From positions 1 through 5,030 of the forward strand of contig USHT01000104.1 of NCBI GenBank assembly GCA_900554455.1: DNA of 5,030 nt. The letters are read 5' to 3'. This DNA is from an uncultured Collinsella sp. (GTDB lineage: Bacteria > Actinomycetota > Coriobacteriia > Coriobacteriales > Coriobacteriaceae). A model generated the notes under the pieces. The model did not search any database. It saw only the letters and a list, made by a program, of their open reading frames with translations, and was not told the origin of the DNA. Positions 1 to 5,030 of this stretch are shown here, one piece after another; positions within the stretch are counted from its first letter, which is position 1, and each line of letters begins with the position of its first letter. The translations under genes were made by a program, and so were the position numbers.

Positions 1-1
1 C

Positions 2-1501
2 GTCGCGCGCGACCTGCCCGAGCTTGGCGTTATGCTCCCCTACACCCCGCTTCAGCATCTTCTGCTTGCAGCTGCCGCGTCGCACGGTATGCACGCGCTC
101 GTCATGACCAGCGGAAACCTGAGCGAAGAGCCCATCGAGACCGACGACGCCCTTGCATGGGAGCATCTCGTTGCCGCCGGCATCGCCGACGCGCTGCTCG
201 GCAACGACCGCGCGATCCTGTCGCGCTACGACGACTCCGTGGTACGCGTGGTCGACGGCGACGTCATGCCCGTACGTCGTGCACGCGGATATGCGCCGCA
301 ACCGCTGTCGTTGCCGGCGCTCGACGGCGCTCCGTCCTGCGTACTCGCCTGCGGGCCGCAACAAAAGGCCACGATTGCGCTCACGCGTGAAGGGACGAAC
401 GGCGAAGCGACCTGTTTTGTGTCGCAGCATATCGGCGATGTTGAAAACGGCGGGACCTTCGATGCCTGGAACGCCGCGCGCACGCGCTTGGAAGATCTCT
501 TTGACTTGGCGCCCGCCGCTTTGGCCTGCGATGTGCACCCCAGCTATCTATCGAGCCAGTGGGCGCGCGAGCAGACGCGAAAATGCAATCTGCCGCTCGT
601 CGAGGTGCAGCACCATCATGCACATATCGCGAGCGTAATGGCCGAGGCCATCGCCGCTGGCCAGCTTACAACCGACGCGCGCGTCCTTGGCATCGCCTTT
701 GACGGCACCGGCGCCGGCGCCGATGGGACCATTTGGGGCGGCGAGTTTCTTGTTGCCAGCCTTGGCGGCTTTGAGCGCGCCGCGCATTTGCACACCTGGG
801 CGCTCCCCGGTGGGGCGGCCTCCGTGCGCGACGCCCGCCGCAACGCCTTTGCCCTGCTCAGTGAGCTCGGCCTGCTCGAGCACCCAGGTGCCGCTCGGCT
901 TTTGGACAGCCTCGACGAACAAACGCGCAGCGTGACAGCCACCATGATCGAGCGCGGCATCAACAGCCCGCGTACCAGCAGCATGGGGCGTCTCTTTGAT
1001 GCCGCGGCAACAATTCTGGGCATCTGCGACAAGGCAACCTACGAGGGCGAACCCGCCATCGAGCTTGAGGCTGCCGCCTGGCGCGCGCTCGACAACGAAA
1101 TCGCCCATTTTCCCGACGACAACGCCGGCTATTTCGCATCTGGCCCATCGTGGCTGGACGGCCCCTATGTTCTGGACCAGAAAGCGCTCTTTGAGGCACT
1201 TTTGGGAGGAATTGAAGCCGGAGCGCCCGCCGACAGGCTCGCACTCGATTTCCATGTCGCCGTCGCGCGCTCCTCGGCGCGCATCGCCAGCGATATCTGC
1301 GTGCACGAGGGCATCGACACCGTCGCGCTCTCGGGCGGCGTGTTCATGAACCGACTTCTGCTTCAGCTTCTCACCCGCGAGCTCAAAAGCGCAGGCTTTA
1401 CTGTCCTTGTCCCCCACACCGTACCCGTCAATGACGGCTGCATCGCCTACGGTCAGGCAGCAGTCGCACGCACTCGCCTCGCACAGGTCGCGCCACAATA
1501 G
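2..1501 (+). CDS. hypF: HypF carbamoyltransferase, [NiFe]-hydrogenase maturation (5'-truncated by window edge)
   Basis: HypF uses carbamoyl phosphate and ATP to carbamoylate the C-terminal cysteine of HypE, the source of the CN ligands of the [NiFe] centre; it is cytoplasmic. The frame is open from base 2, and the ten residues before the first ATG (base 32) continue the family pattern (ELGVMLPYTP), so that ATG is internal. The visible 499 residues are about two thirds of a usual HypF of roughly 750-800. The acylphosphatase domain, zinc fingers and most of the YrdC-like domain lie upstream. Numbering from base 2, the end of the YrdC-like domain shows MTSGN (35-39) and RRARGYAP (92-99). The Kae1-like domain follows, with the metal-binding HHHAH (204-208), DGTG (234-237), SMGRLFD (327-333), EGEPA (348-352), SGGVFMN (444-450) and NDGC (477-480), where NDGG is the form I expect. 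A 131-bp gap separates it from hypC, probably within one operon. Identification is very secure. Confidence 0.97.
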   Translation, partial: VARDLPELGVMLPYTPLQHLLLAAAASHGMHALVMTSGNLSEEPIETDDALAWEHLVAAGIADALLGNDRAILSRYDDSVVRVVDGDVMPVRRARGYAPQPLSLPALDGAPSCVLACGPQQKATIALTREGTNGEATCFVSQHIGDVENGGTFDAWNAARTRLEDLFDLAPAALACDVHPSYLSSQWAREQTRKCNLPLVEVQHHHAHIASVMAEAIAAGQLTTDARVLGIAFDGTGAGADGTIWGGEFLVASLGGFERAAHLHTWALPGGAASVRDARRNAFALLSELGLLEHPGAARLLDSLDEQTRSVTATMIERGINSPRTSSMGRLFDAAATILGICDKATYEGEPAIELEAAAWRALDNEIAHFPDDNAGYFASGPSWLDGPYVLDQKALFEALLGGIEAGAPADRLALDFHVAVARSSARIASDICVHEGIDTVALSGGVFMNRLLLQLLTRELKSAGFTVLVPHTVPVNDGCIAYGQAAVARTRLAQVAPQ

Positions 1502-1516
1502 GCTGTTCGGCCAGCC
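1501..1516 (+). other. Small stem-loop at the hypF stop codon
   Basis: GGCTG (1501-1505) and CAGCC (1512-1516) can pair around a six-base loop, starting on the last base of the hypF stop codon. No T-run follows, so it is not a standard intrinsic terminator. It might protect or stabilise the hypF 3' end, or be chance in GC-rich DNA. Confidence 0.2.
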
Positions 1517-1572
1517 CGCAAGCCGCCGTCTCACAGGCGTAACGCGTTTGCCCGCGAACCCCACGAGCGCTA

Positions 1573-1586
1573 CCATCAACTGATGG
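1573..1586. promoter_or_regulatory. Perfect 6+6 dyad in the hypF-hypC spacer, possible operator
   Basis: CCATCA (1573-1578) and TGATGG (1581-1586) are exact reverse complements separated by two bases. The dyad sits 46 bp before the hypC start in an AT-richer patch of the spacer. As RNA it could only form a five-pair stem with a four-base loop, so a protein-binding site is as plausible as a hairpin. It does not match the FNR consensus (TTGAT-N4-ATCAA). No convincing -35/-10 pair accompanies it, so any role in hypC-hypD-hypE expression is inference. Confidence 0.2.
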
Positions 1587-1621
1587 ATTATTAAGCGCCC
1601 ATCCAGCGCAAAGCGTATAAA

Positions 1622-1627
1622 AGAGGA
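1622..1627 (+). promoter_or_regulatory. Ribosome binding site of hypC
   Basis: AGAGGA lies five bases before the hypC ATG and is a strong Shine-Dalgarno match. The nearby TATAAA (1616-1621) directly abuts it. Used as a -10 box, it would start the transcript at or inside the binding site, so I read it as chance. Confidence 0.75.
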
Positions 1628-1632
1628 ACATT

Positions 1633-1893
1633 ATGTGCCTTGCCGTTCCCGGTAAAGTAGTCAAACGCGACGACGACCTCAAGGCCACCGTCGACATGAT
1701 GGGCATCGAGCGCCCCGTGTCGCTGCGACTCGTGCCGACGGCGCAGGTTGGCGACTACATTCTCGTACACGCCGGCTTTGGCATCCAGATTGTCGACGAG
1801 CAGGAAGCACAGGAAACGCTCGAGCTTGTTAATGCCATGTCCGAGCTGGTCGAAGAAGACCAGCTGACCACCGACCCGGCGGAGGCTTACTAG
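1633..1893 (+). CDS. hypC: HypC, [NiFe]-hydrogenase maturation chaperone
   Basis: HypC is the small chaperone that, with HypD, holds the iron while CN and CO ligands are attached, then delivers the Fe(CN)2CO unit to the hydrogenase large subunit. The 86-residue protein begins MCLAVPGKVV, the family signature. Cys2, exposed once the initiator Met is removed, is the essential iron and HypD contact. The conserved VHAGFG segment with His46 corresponds to the second conserved site of the family. The fold is a small beta-barrel followed by an acidic helical tail (about 54-86). The length fits the usual 75-100. The start is fixed by the required Met-Cys and by AGAGGA just upstream. Its stop codon shares one base with the hypD start, so the two partners are probably translationally coupled. 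I see no abnormal residue. Confidence 0.97.
   Translation: MCLAVPGKVVKRDDDLKATVDMMGIERPVSLRLVPTAQVGDYILVHAGFGIQIVDEQEAQETLELVNAMSELVEEDQLTTDPAEAY
1881..1885 (+). promoter_or_regulatory. Ribosome binding site that fixes the GTG start of hypD
   Basis: GGAGG lies seven bases before GTG at 1893, inside the last codons of hypC. It supports the GTG start, which overlaps the hypC stop in the sequence TAGTG. The next in-frame ATG is Met41, within the conserved core just before CGTHT, and would remove the N-terminal region. Confidence 0.8.
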
Positions 1894-3005
1894 TGGCGCC
1901 CGAGCAGCCGGCGCGCTCCGGTATCGATTTCTCGGCATTCCGCGATCCCAAGCTGGCTCGCGAGCTCATCGAGCGCATTCATGAGCTTGTCGGCGACCGC
2001 GCCATCAACCTTATGGAAGTCTGCGGCACGCATACCGTGAGCATCGGGCGTTATGGCTTTCGCTCCATTATGCCTGCCGGGCTCAAACTGCTGAGCGGTC
2101 CGGGTTGCCCCGTCTGCGTTACCGCCAACCGCGACATCGACCACGCGATCGCGCTCGCCAACATAGACCGCGCCATCATCACCACCTTTGGCGACATGAT
2201 GCGCGTGCCCGGGTCATCCACCTCGCTCGCTGCGCAAAAGGCGGCAGGGCGTGACATTCGCATCGTCTACTCCCCGCTCGACGCGCTCGACATTGCCAAG
2301 CAAAACCCCGACCGCCCGGTCATCTTTATGGGTGTGGGCTTTGAGACCACAACGCCCACCATCGCCGCCGCCATTTTGGAGGCCGATGCACGCGGACTCC
2401 AAAACTTCTCGGTCTATTGCGCCCACAAGACCACGCCGCCGGCGTTGCGCGCCATCGCCAACGACCCCGAGACCGCCATCGACGGCTTTATCCTGCCGGG
2501 CCACGTCGCCACCATCACGGGCTTGGCGCCCTTTAGCTTTTTGGTCGACGAGTTTAAGACTCCAGGCGTGGTAACGGGATTTGAGCCGGTCGACATCTTG
2601 CAGGGTATCTGCATGCTGGTCCAGATGGTTGTCGAGGACAGGCCCGCGATTGACAACGCCTACCGCCGTGGCGTCAACGCAGACGGCAACCCCGTAGCGC
2701 GCCAGCTGGTCGAGCAGGTGTTTGAGCCATGCGACACCACGTGGCGCGGGCTGGGGCCGATTACTAACTCGGGCCTTTCCATCCGCCCCGAGTTCTCGCG
2801 CTTTGATGCCCGCGCTCGCTTTGACGTGCCCGTTGAGGCGACGGTCGAGCCGCGTGGGTGCCGCTGCGGCGACGTGCTGCGCGGGGCCATTACGCCGAGC
2901 GACTGCCCCCTGTTCGGCCACGCTTGTACGCCCGAGCATCCCGTCGGCCCCTGCATGGTGAGCTCCGAGGGCAGCTGCGCGGCGTACTACCGCTACCGTA
3001 ACTAG
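1893..3005 (+). CDS. hypD: HypD, iron-sulfur [NiFe]-hydrogenase maturation protein
   Basis: HypD is the scaffold on which the Fe(CN)2CO moiety is built. It forms a complex with HypC, takes cyanide from HypE and carries a [4Fe-4S] cluster for the redox steps. At 370 residues it has normal family length. The active-site motifs are present: CGTHT (44-48) and GPGCPVC (69-75, with Cys72 and Cys75), then TTFGDMMRVPG (97-107), FMGVGFETTTP (145-155) and LPGHVATITG (201-210). The C-terminal cluster region has RGCRCGD (321-327), Cys338, Cys345, Cys354 and Cys362 in the family pattern ending MVSSEGSCAAYY. No conserved cysteine is missing. Translation starts at GTG with GGAGG seven bases upstream, overlapping the hypC stop by one base. 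The hypE start follows after 48 bp. Identification is very secure. Confidence 0.98.
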   Translation: MAPEQPARSGIDFSAFRDPKLARELIERIHELVGDRAINLMEVCGTHTVSIGRYGFRSIMPAGLKLLSGPGCPVCVTANRDIDHAIALANIDRAIITTFGDMMRVPGSSTSLAAQKAAGRDIRIVYSPLDALDIAKQNPDRPVIFMGVGFETTTPTIAAAILEADARGLQNFSVYCAHKTTPPALRAIANDPETAIDGFILPGHVATITGLAPFSFLVDEFKTPGVVTGFEPVDILQGICMLVQMVVEDRPAIDNAYRRGVNADGNPVARQLVEQVFEPCDTTWRGLGPITNSGLSIRPEFSRFDARARFDVPVEATVEPRGCRCGDVLRGAITPSDCPLFGHACTPEHPVGPCMVSSEGSCAAYYRYRN

Positions 3006-3041
3006 TCCGGACGCACCCGCACACTGGCACCACCCACGATT

Positions 3042-3045
3042 GGAG
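3042..3045 (+). promoter_or_regulatory. Ribosome binding site of hypE
   Basis: GGAG lies eight bases before the ATG at 3054 in the 48-bp hypD-hypE gap. I see no terminator or promoter in that gap, consistent with a shared transcript. Confidence 0.65.
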
Positions 3046-3053
3046 TTTTCGAT

Positions 3054-4088
3054 ATGTCCCGTACTGCCACCGATAGCACCGTCCTGTTGGGCCACGGCTC
3101 TGGCGGTCAGATGATGAAGCGCATCATCGATGAGGTCTTTTTGGATGCGTTTGGATCGCCCGAGCTGCTCGCGGGCAACGACGCCGGCGTCGCCGCGCTG
3201 CCCGCGAGCGGGCGCATCGCCATGTCGACCGACAGCTTTGTAGTCTCGCCGCAGTTCTTCCCCGGTGGCAACATCGGCCGTCTCGCCGTGTGCGGAACCG
3301 TCAACGACGTCGCGACCTCGGGCGCCAACGTGCGCTACCTATCGTGCGGCTTTATCCTCGAAGAGGGCTATCCCATGGATAGGCTCCGCCAGATTGTGCA
3401 GACGATGGCCGAAACGGCGCATGAGGCGGGCGTGTCCATAATCACGGGCGACACCAAGGTGGTCGAGCGCGGCGGGGCCGACGGCGTCTACATCAATACC
3501 GCCGGCGTGGGCGAGGTTCCCACGGGCGTGGCGCTCAGCGGCGCCAACTGCCGCCCCGGCGATGTCATCCTGGTCTCGGGTACGCTGGGCGACCACGGCA
3601 TCGCCATCATGAGCCAACGCGAGGGCCTGGCGTTTTCGAGCACGATCGAAAGCGATGCCGCGCCGCTCAACCACCTGATTGCCGATGTGCTTGCCGCAGC
3701 ACCCGACACACGCTGCTTCCGCGACCCCACGCGCGGTGGCTTGGCGTCCACACTCAACGAGTTTGCCCAGGCCAGCGGCGTTGCCATGGAGATCGACGAG
3801 GAAGCTGTGCCCGTGCGCCCCGACGTGCAGGCAGCCTGCGAGATGCTCGGCTACGATGTGCTGCAGGTGGCAAACGAGGGCAAGATGGTCGCCGTCGTGC
3901 CGGCCGAGCAGGCCGATGCCGCGCTGGCCGCCATGCGCGCCGCCCGCTACGGCGAGAATGCCGCCGTCATCGGTCGCGTGCTGCCACTTGCCAAGGGCGC
4001 CCGTCCCGCCGTGCGCGTACGCACCGGCTGGGGCTCGACCCGCATCCTCGATATGCTCGTGGGAGAACAGCTGCCGAGGATTTGCTAA
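3054..4088 (+). CDS. hypE: HypE, carbamoyl dehydratase of [NiFe]-hydrogenase maturation
   Basis: HypE receives a carbamoyl group from HypF on its C-terminal cysteine and dehydrates it with ATP to a protein thiocyanate, the cyanide donor for HypC-HypD. The 344-residue protein belongs to the PurM/AIR-synthetase-like ATP-binding family. Visible motifs are the N-terminal GHGSGG (13-18), STDSFVVSPQFFPGGN (58-73), VCGTVNDVATSGA (79-91), TGDTKVV (131-137), DPTRGGLASTLNE (224-236) and QVANEGKM (271-278). The chain ends in the family signature PRIC, so the reactive Cys344 is the true last residue; this shows the 3' end is intact. The PGGN motif has Asn where Asp is more usual; I do not read this as inactivating. 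The gene lies 48 bp after hypD and is probably in the same operon. Confidence 0.98.
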   Translation: MSRTATDSTVLLGHGSGGQMMKRIIDEVFLDAFGSPELLAGNDAGVAALPASGRIAMSTDSFVVSPQFFPGGNIGRLAVCGTVNDVATSGANVRYLSCGFILEEGYPMDRLRQIVQTMAETAHEAGVSIITGDTKVVERGGADGVYINTAGVGEVPTGVALSGANCRPGDVILVSGTLGDHGIAIMSQREGLAFSSTIESDAAPLNHLIADVLAAAPDTRCFRDPTRGGLASTLNEFAQASGVAMEIDEEAVPVRPDVQAACEMLGYDVLQVANEGKMVAVVPAEQADAALAAMRAARYGENAAVIGRVLPLAKGARPAVRVRTGWGSTRILDMLVGEQLPRIC

Positions 4089-4111
4089 CGACAAAGGCTC
4101 AGGGCTATTAA
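4082..4111 (+). promoter_or_regulatory. Weak candidate promoter before the HAD phosphatase gene
   Basis: TTGCTA (4082-4087) and TATTAA (4106-4111) are spaced by 18 bp. Each matches the vegetative -35 or -10 consensus at four of six positions. They lie at the end of hypE and in the AT-richer start of the 105-bp spacer, which would leave a leader of about 75 bases before the HAD start. A second TATTAT (4152-4157) has no acceptable -35 partner. This suggests the phosphatase may have its own promoter, but the match is weak. Confidence 0.25.
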
Positions 4112-4183
4112 AGATATTCAGATTCCAAACATGCCCGGCACGCATGCCCAGTATTATGAGGTGCGTTTTACAACTCAAGCGGC

Positions 4184-4188
4184 AGGAG
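4184..4188 (+). promoter_or_regulatory. Ribosome binding site that fixes the HAD gene start
   Basis: AGGAG lies five bases before the ATG at 4194. The in-frame ATG at 4131 has no Shine-Dalgarno sequence and would add 21 residues ahead of the HAD core, so the later start is preferred. Confidence 0.75.
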
Positions 4189-4193
4189 CACCC

Positions 4194-4862
4194 ATGGCAG
4201 CAGCTTTTTCCCATGTGATCTTTGATCTGGACGGCACCATCCTCAACACGCTCGAGGACCTGGCGGCCGCCGGCAACCATACCTGCGAGGCGCACGGCTG
4301 GCCCACGTTTGCCGTTGACGAGTACCGCTACAAGGTGGGAAACGGCATGCTCAAGCTGGTTGAGCGCTTTATGCCTGCCGAGTATGCGGGCAACAGCCGT
4401 ATGTTTGAGCAAACGCTTGCCGAGTTTAGAGCTTACTACGGCGAGCACAAGGAGGACCACACCGCCCCCTATGCCGGTACGATCGAGATGCTCGACCGCT
4501 TGCGCGCCGCGGGCGTTCAGCTTGCCGTGCTCACTAACAAGGACCACGTCTCGGCGGCTCCGCTTATCGAGAAGTATTTTGGTTCCGAGCGCTTTGCGCT
4601 GGTGCAGGGCCGTGTCGATGCATTTCCGCCCAAGCCCGAAGCACCCGTCACGCTGCATGTGATGGAAGAGCTAGGCGCCGACCCGGCGACCACGCTCTAC
4701 GTAGGCGATTCCAATGTCGATATCCTGACCGGCCACAACGCCGGCCTTAAGAGCGCGGGCGTCAGCTGGGGCTTTCGCGGCCGCGCAGAGCTGGAAGCCG
4801 CCGGCGCCGACTACGTGGTGGACACCCAGGGCGAGCTCGCAGCGCTAATCCTGGGCGAGTAA
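4194..4862 (+). CDS. HAD-family phosphatase, phosphoglycolate phosphatase-like
   Basis: This is a cytoplasmic haloacid-dehalogenase-superfamily phosphatase of 222 residues, close in length and layout to Gph-type phosphoglycolate phosphatases. Motif I is FDLDGT (10-15), with nucleophile Asp11 and acid/base Asp13. A helical cap domain of subclass I follows (about 16-90) and includes KVGNGMLKLVERF (47-59). Motif II is Thr114 in VLTNKD, motif III is Lys147 in FPPKP, and motif IV is GDSNVD (171-176) with Mg-binding Asp172 and Asp176. All catalytic residues are present. The start at 4194 is chosen for its AGGAG site and because it places motif I at the usual distance from the N-terminus. The gene stands 105 bp after hypE, so it may be cotranscribed or have its own promoter; a link to hydrogenase maturation is not shown. 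Substrate specificity is not readable from sequence: pyrophosphatase or other sugar-phosphate phosphatase activity is possible. Family is secure, exact substrate is not. Confidence 0.9.
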   Translation: MAAAFSHVIFDLDGTILNTLEDLAAAGNHTCEAHGWPTFAVDEYRYKVGNGMLKLVERFMPAEYAGNSRMFEQTLAEFRAYYGEHKEDHTAPYAGTIEMLDRLRAAGVQLAVLTNKDHVSAAPLIEKYFGSERFALVQGRVDAFPPKPEAPVTLHVMEELGADPATTLYVGDSNVDILTGHNAGLKSAGVSWGFRGRAELEAAGADYVVDTQGELAALILGE

Positions 4863-4879
4863 CGAGCGACACTGCTTAA

Positions 4880-4889
4880 CGCAGCTGCG
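4880..4889. repeat. Ten-base perfect palindrome after the HAD gene
   Basis: CGCAGCTGCG reads identically on both strands and begins 18 bases after the HAD stop codon. It has no loop and no following T-run. It may be a protein-binding site or chance in GC-rich DNA. Confidence 0.3.
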
Positions 4890-4909
4890 ACAATGCTGTT
4901 GCGCGGAAA

Positions 4910-4966
4910 GTAGTCGTTGGGGACGTTCTTAAACGACTAGTCAGACAAGAACGCCCCAACGACTAC
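4910..4966. repeat. Long inverted repeat, 20 paired bases with a 16-base loop
   Basis: The left arm (4910-4930) and right arm (4947-4966) are exact reverse complements except for one extra A at 4923, giving 20 pairs around a 16-base loop (4931-4946). The loop holds the palindrome GACTAGTC (4935-4942) and a further copy of the arm end, AACGACTA (4932-4939), identical to 4958-4965. There is no T-run on the + strand and only TTT after the stem on the - strand, so it is not a classical intrinsic terminator. It may still end or stabilise the HAD transcript. Its length and arm quality suggest a dispersed intergenic element of the REP or MITE kind, but only one copy is visible here and I see no transposase or target-site duplication. 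Confidence 0.75.
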
Positions 4967-4972
4967 CCCAAC
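4954..4972. repeat. Short direct repeat CCCCAAC with a 12-base period
   Basis: CCCCAAC occurs at 4954-4960 and 4966-4972. The first copy is in the right arm of the inverted repeat and the second overlaps its end by one base. It could be part of the same repeat element or mark its edge. Confidence 0.35.
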
Positions 4973-5030
4973 AATGGCAACGCCGCAGGTAGAGGACGGA
5001 CAGCGAGCGGACACCAGAGCGAACAAATTG
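4973..5030. other. Terminal stretch without a supported gene
   Basis: No convincing gene, RNA or terminator is visible in these last 58 bases. A + strand ATG at 4974 opens a 19-codon frame to the window edge but has no ribosome binding site. The region is purine-rich on the + strand, with related GGACA-x-GAGC units near 4998-5020. On the - strand two frames are open from the edge and stop at 4937-4939 and 4941-4943, so the 3' end of a convergent gene cannot be excluded. Confidence 0.4.

Noticed and set aside
548..1579. 343-codon open frame on the - strand opposite hypF
   Set aside because: It mirrors the hypF Kae1-like domain, with biased composition and no recognised motif; the + strand frame has all the conserved residues.
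1616..1621. TATAAA as a -10 box for hypC
   Set aside because: It directly abuts the ribosome binding site, so a transcript from it would begin in or after that site, and no -35 element is placed correctly.
2214..3095. 293-codon open frame on the - strand opposite hypD
   Set aside because: Antisense shadow of hypD; rich in Gly, Ala, Arg and Val from reversed GC-rich codons, with no domain signature.
4131..4193. 21-residue N-terminal extension of the HAD protein from the ATG at 4131
   Set aside because: No ribosome binding site precedes it, the extension is not HAD-like, and AGGAG precedes the ATG at 4194 at proper spacing.
3339..4658. 439-codon open frame on the - strand across hypE and the HAD gene
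   Set aside because: It lies opposite two clearly identified genes with intact family motifs, and its translation shows no recognisable domain. Long antisense frames are expected in GC-rich coding DNA.
4910..4966. Intrinsic (Rho-independent) terminator for the HAD gene
   Set aside because: The stem is long and stable-looking, but no T-run follows on the + strand and only TTT on the - strand. It is kept as a repeat instead.
4974..5030. Start of a new + strand gene at ATG 4974
   Set aside because: Nineteen codons only, no Shine-Dalgarno sequence, and the ATG sits at the edge of the repeat; too little to support a gene.

Overview
The window is a GC-rich segment with every supported gene on the + strand. 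It carries four consecutive [NiFe]-hydrogenase maturation genes followed by a HAD-family phosphatase. The protein sequences and composition suggest an anaerobic gut actinobacterium of the Coriobacteriia, most likely Collinsella or a close relative. That is a judgement from protein character, not a database match.

Layout: (1) bases 2-1501 hold the C-terminal two thirds of hypF, whose 5' part lies outside the window. (2) A 131-bp spacer (1502-1632) holds two small dyads and a good ribosome binding site. (3) hypC (1633-1893) overlaps by one base the GTG-initiated hypD (1893-3005). (4) After 48 bp comes hypE (3054-4088). (5) A 105-bp spacer with a weak promoter-like pair leads to a phosphoglycolate-phosphatase-like HAD hydrolase (4194-4862). 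(6) The last 168 bp contain no supported gene but hold a conspicuous long inverted repeat (4910-4966).

The Hyp proteins form one known assembly line for the Fe(CN)2CO part of the [NiFe] active site. HypF transfers a carbamoyl group from carbamoyl phosphate to the C-terminal cysteine of HypE. HypE dehydrates it to a thiocyanate. The HypC-HypD complex holds the iron, takes up the cyanide ligands and passes the Fe centre to the hydrogenase large subunit. All diagnostic residues of these proteins that fall inside the window are intact, so the organism should be able to make this cofactor. The nickel-insertion genes (hypA, hypB) and the hydrogenase structural genes are not in this window.

I found no convincing undescribed system. 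The most unusual element is the structured repeat after the HAD gene, which has a third copy of its arm end inside the loop and can therefore fold in two mutually exclusive ways.
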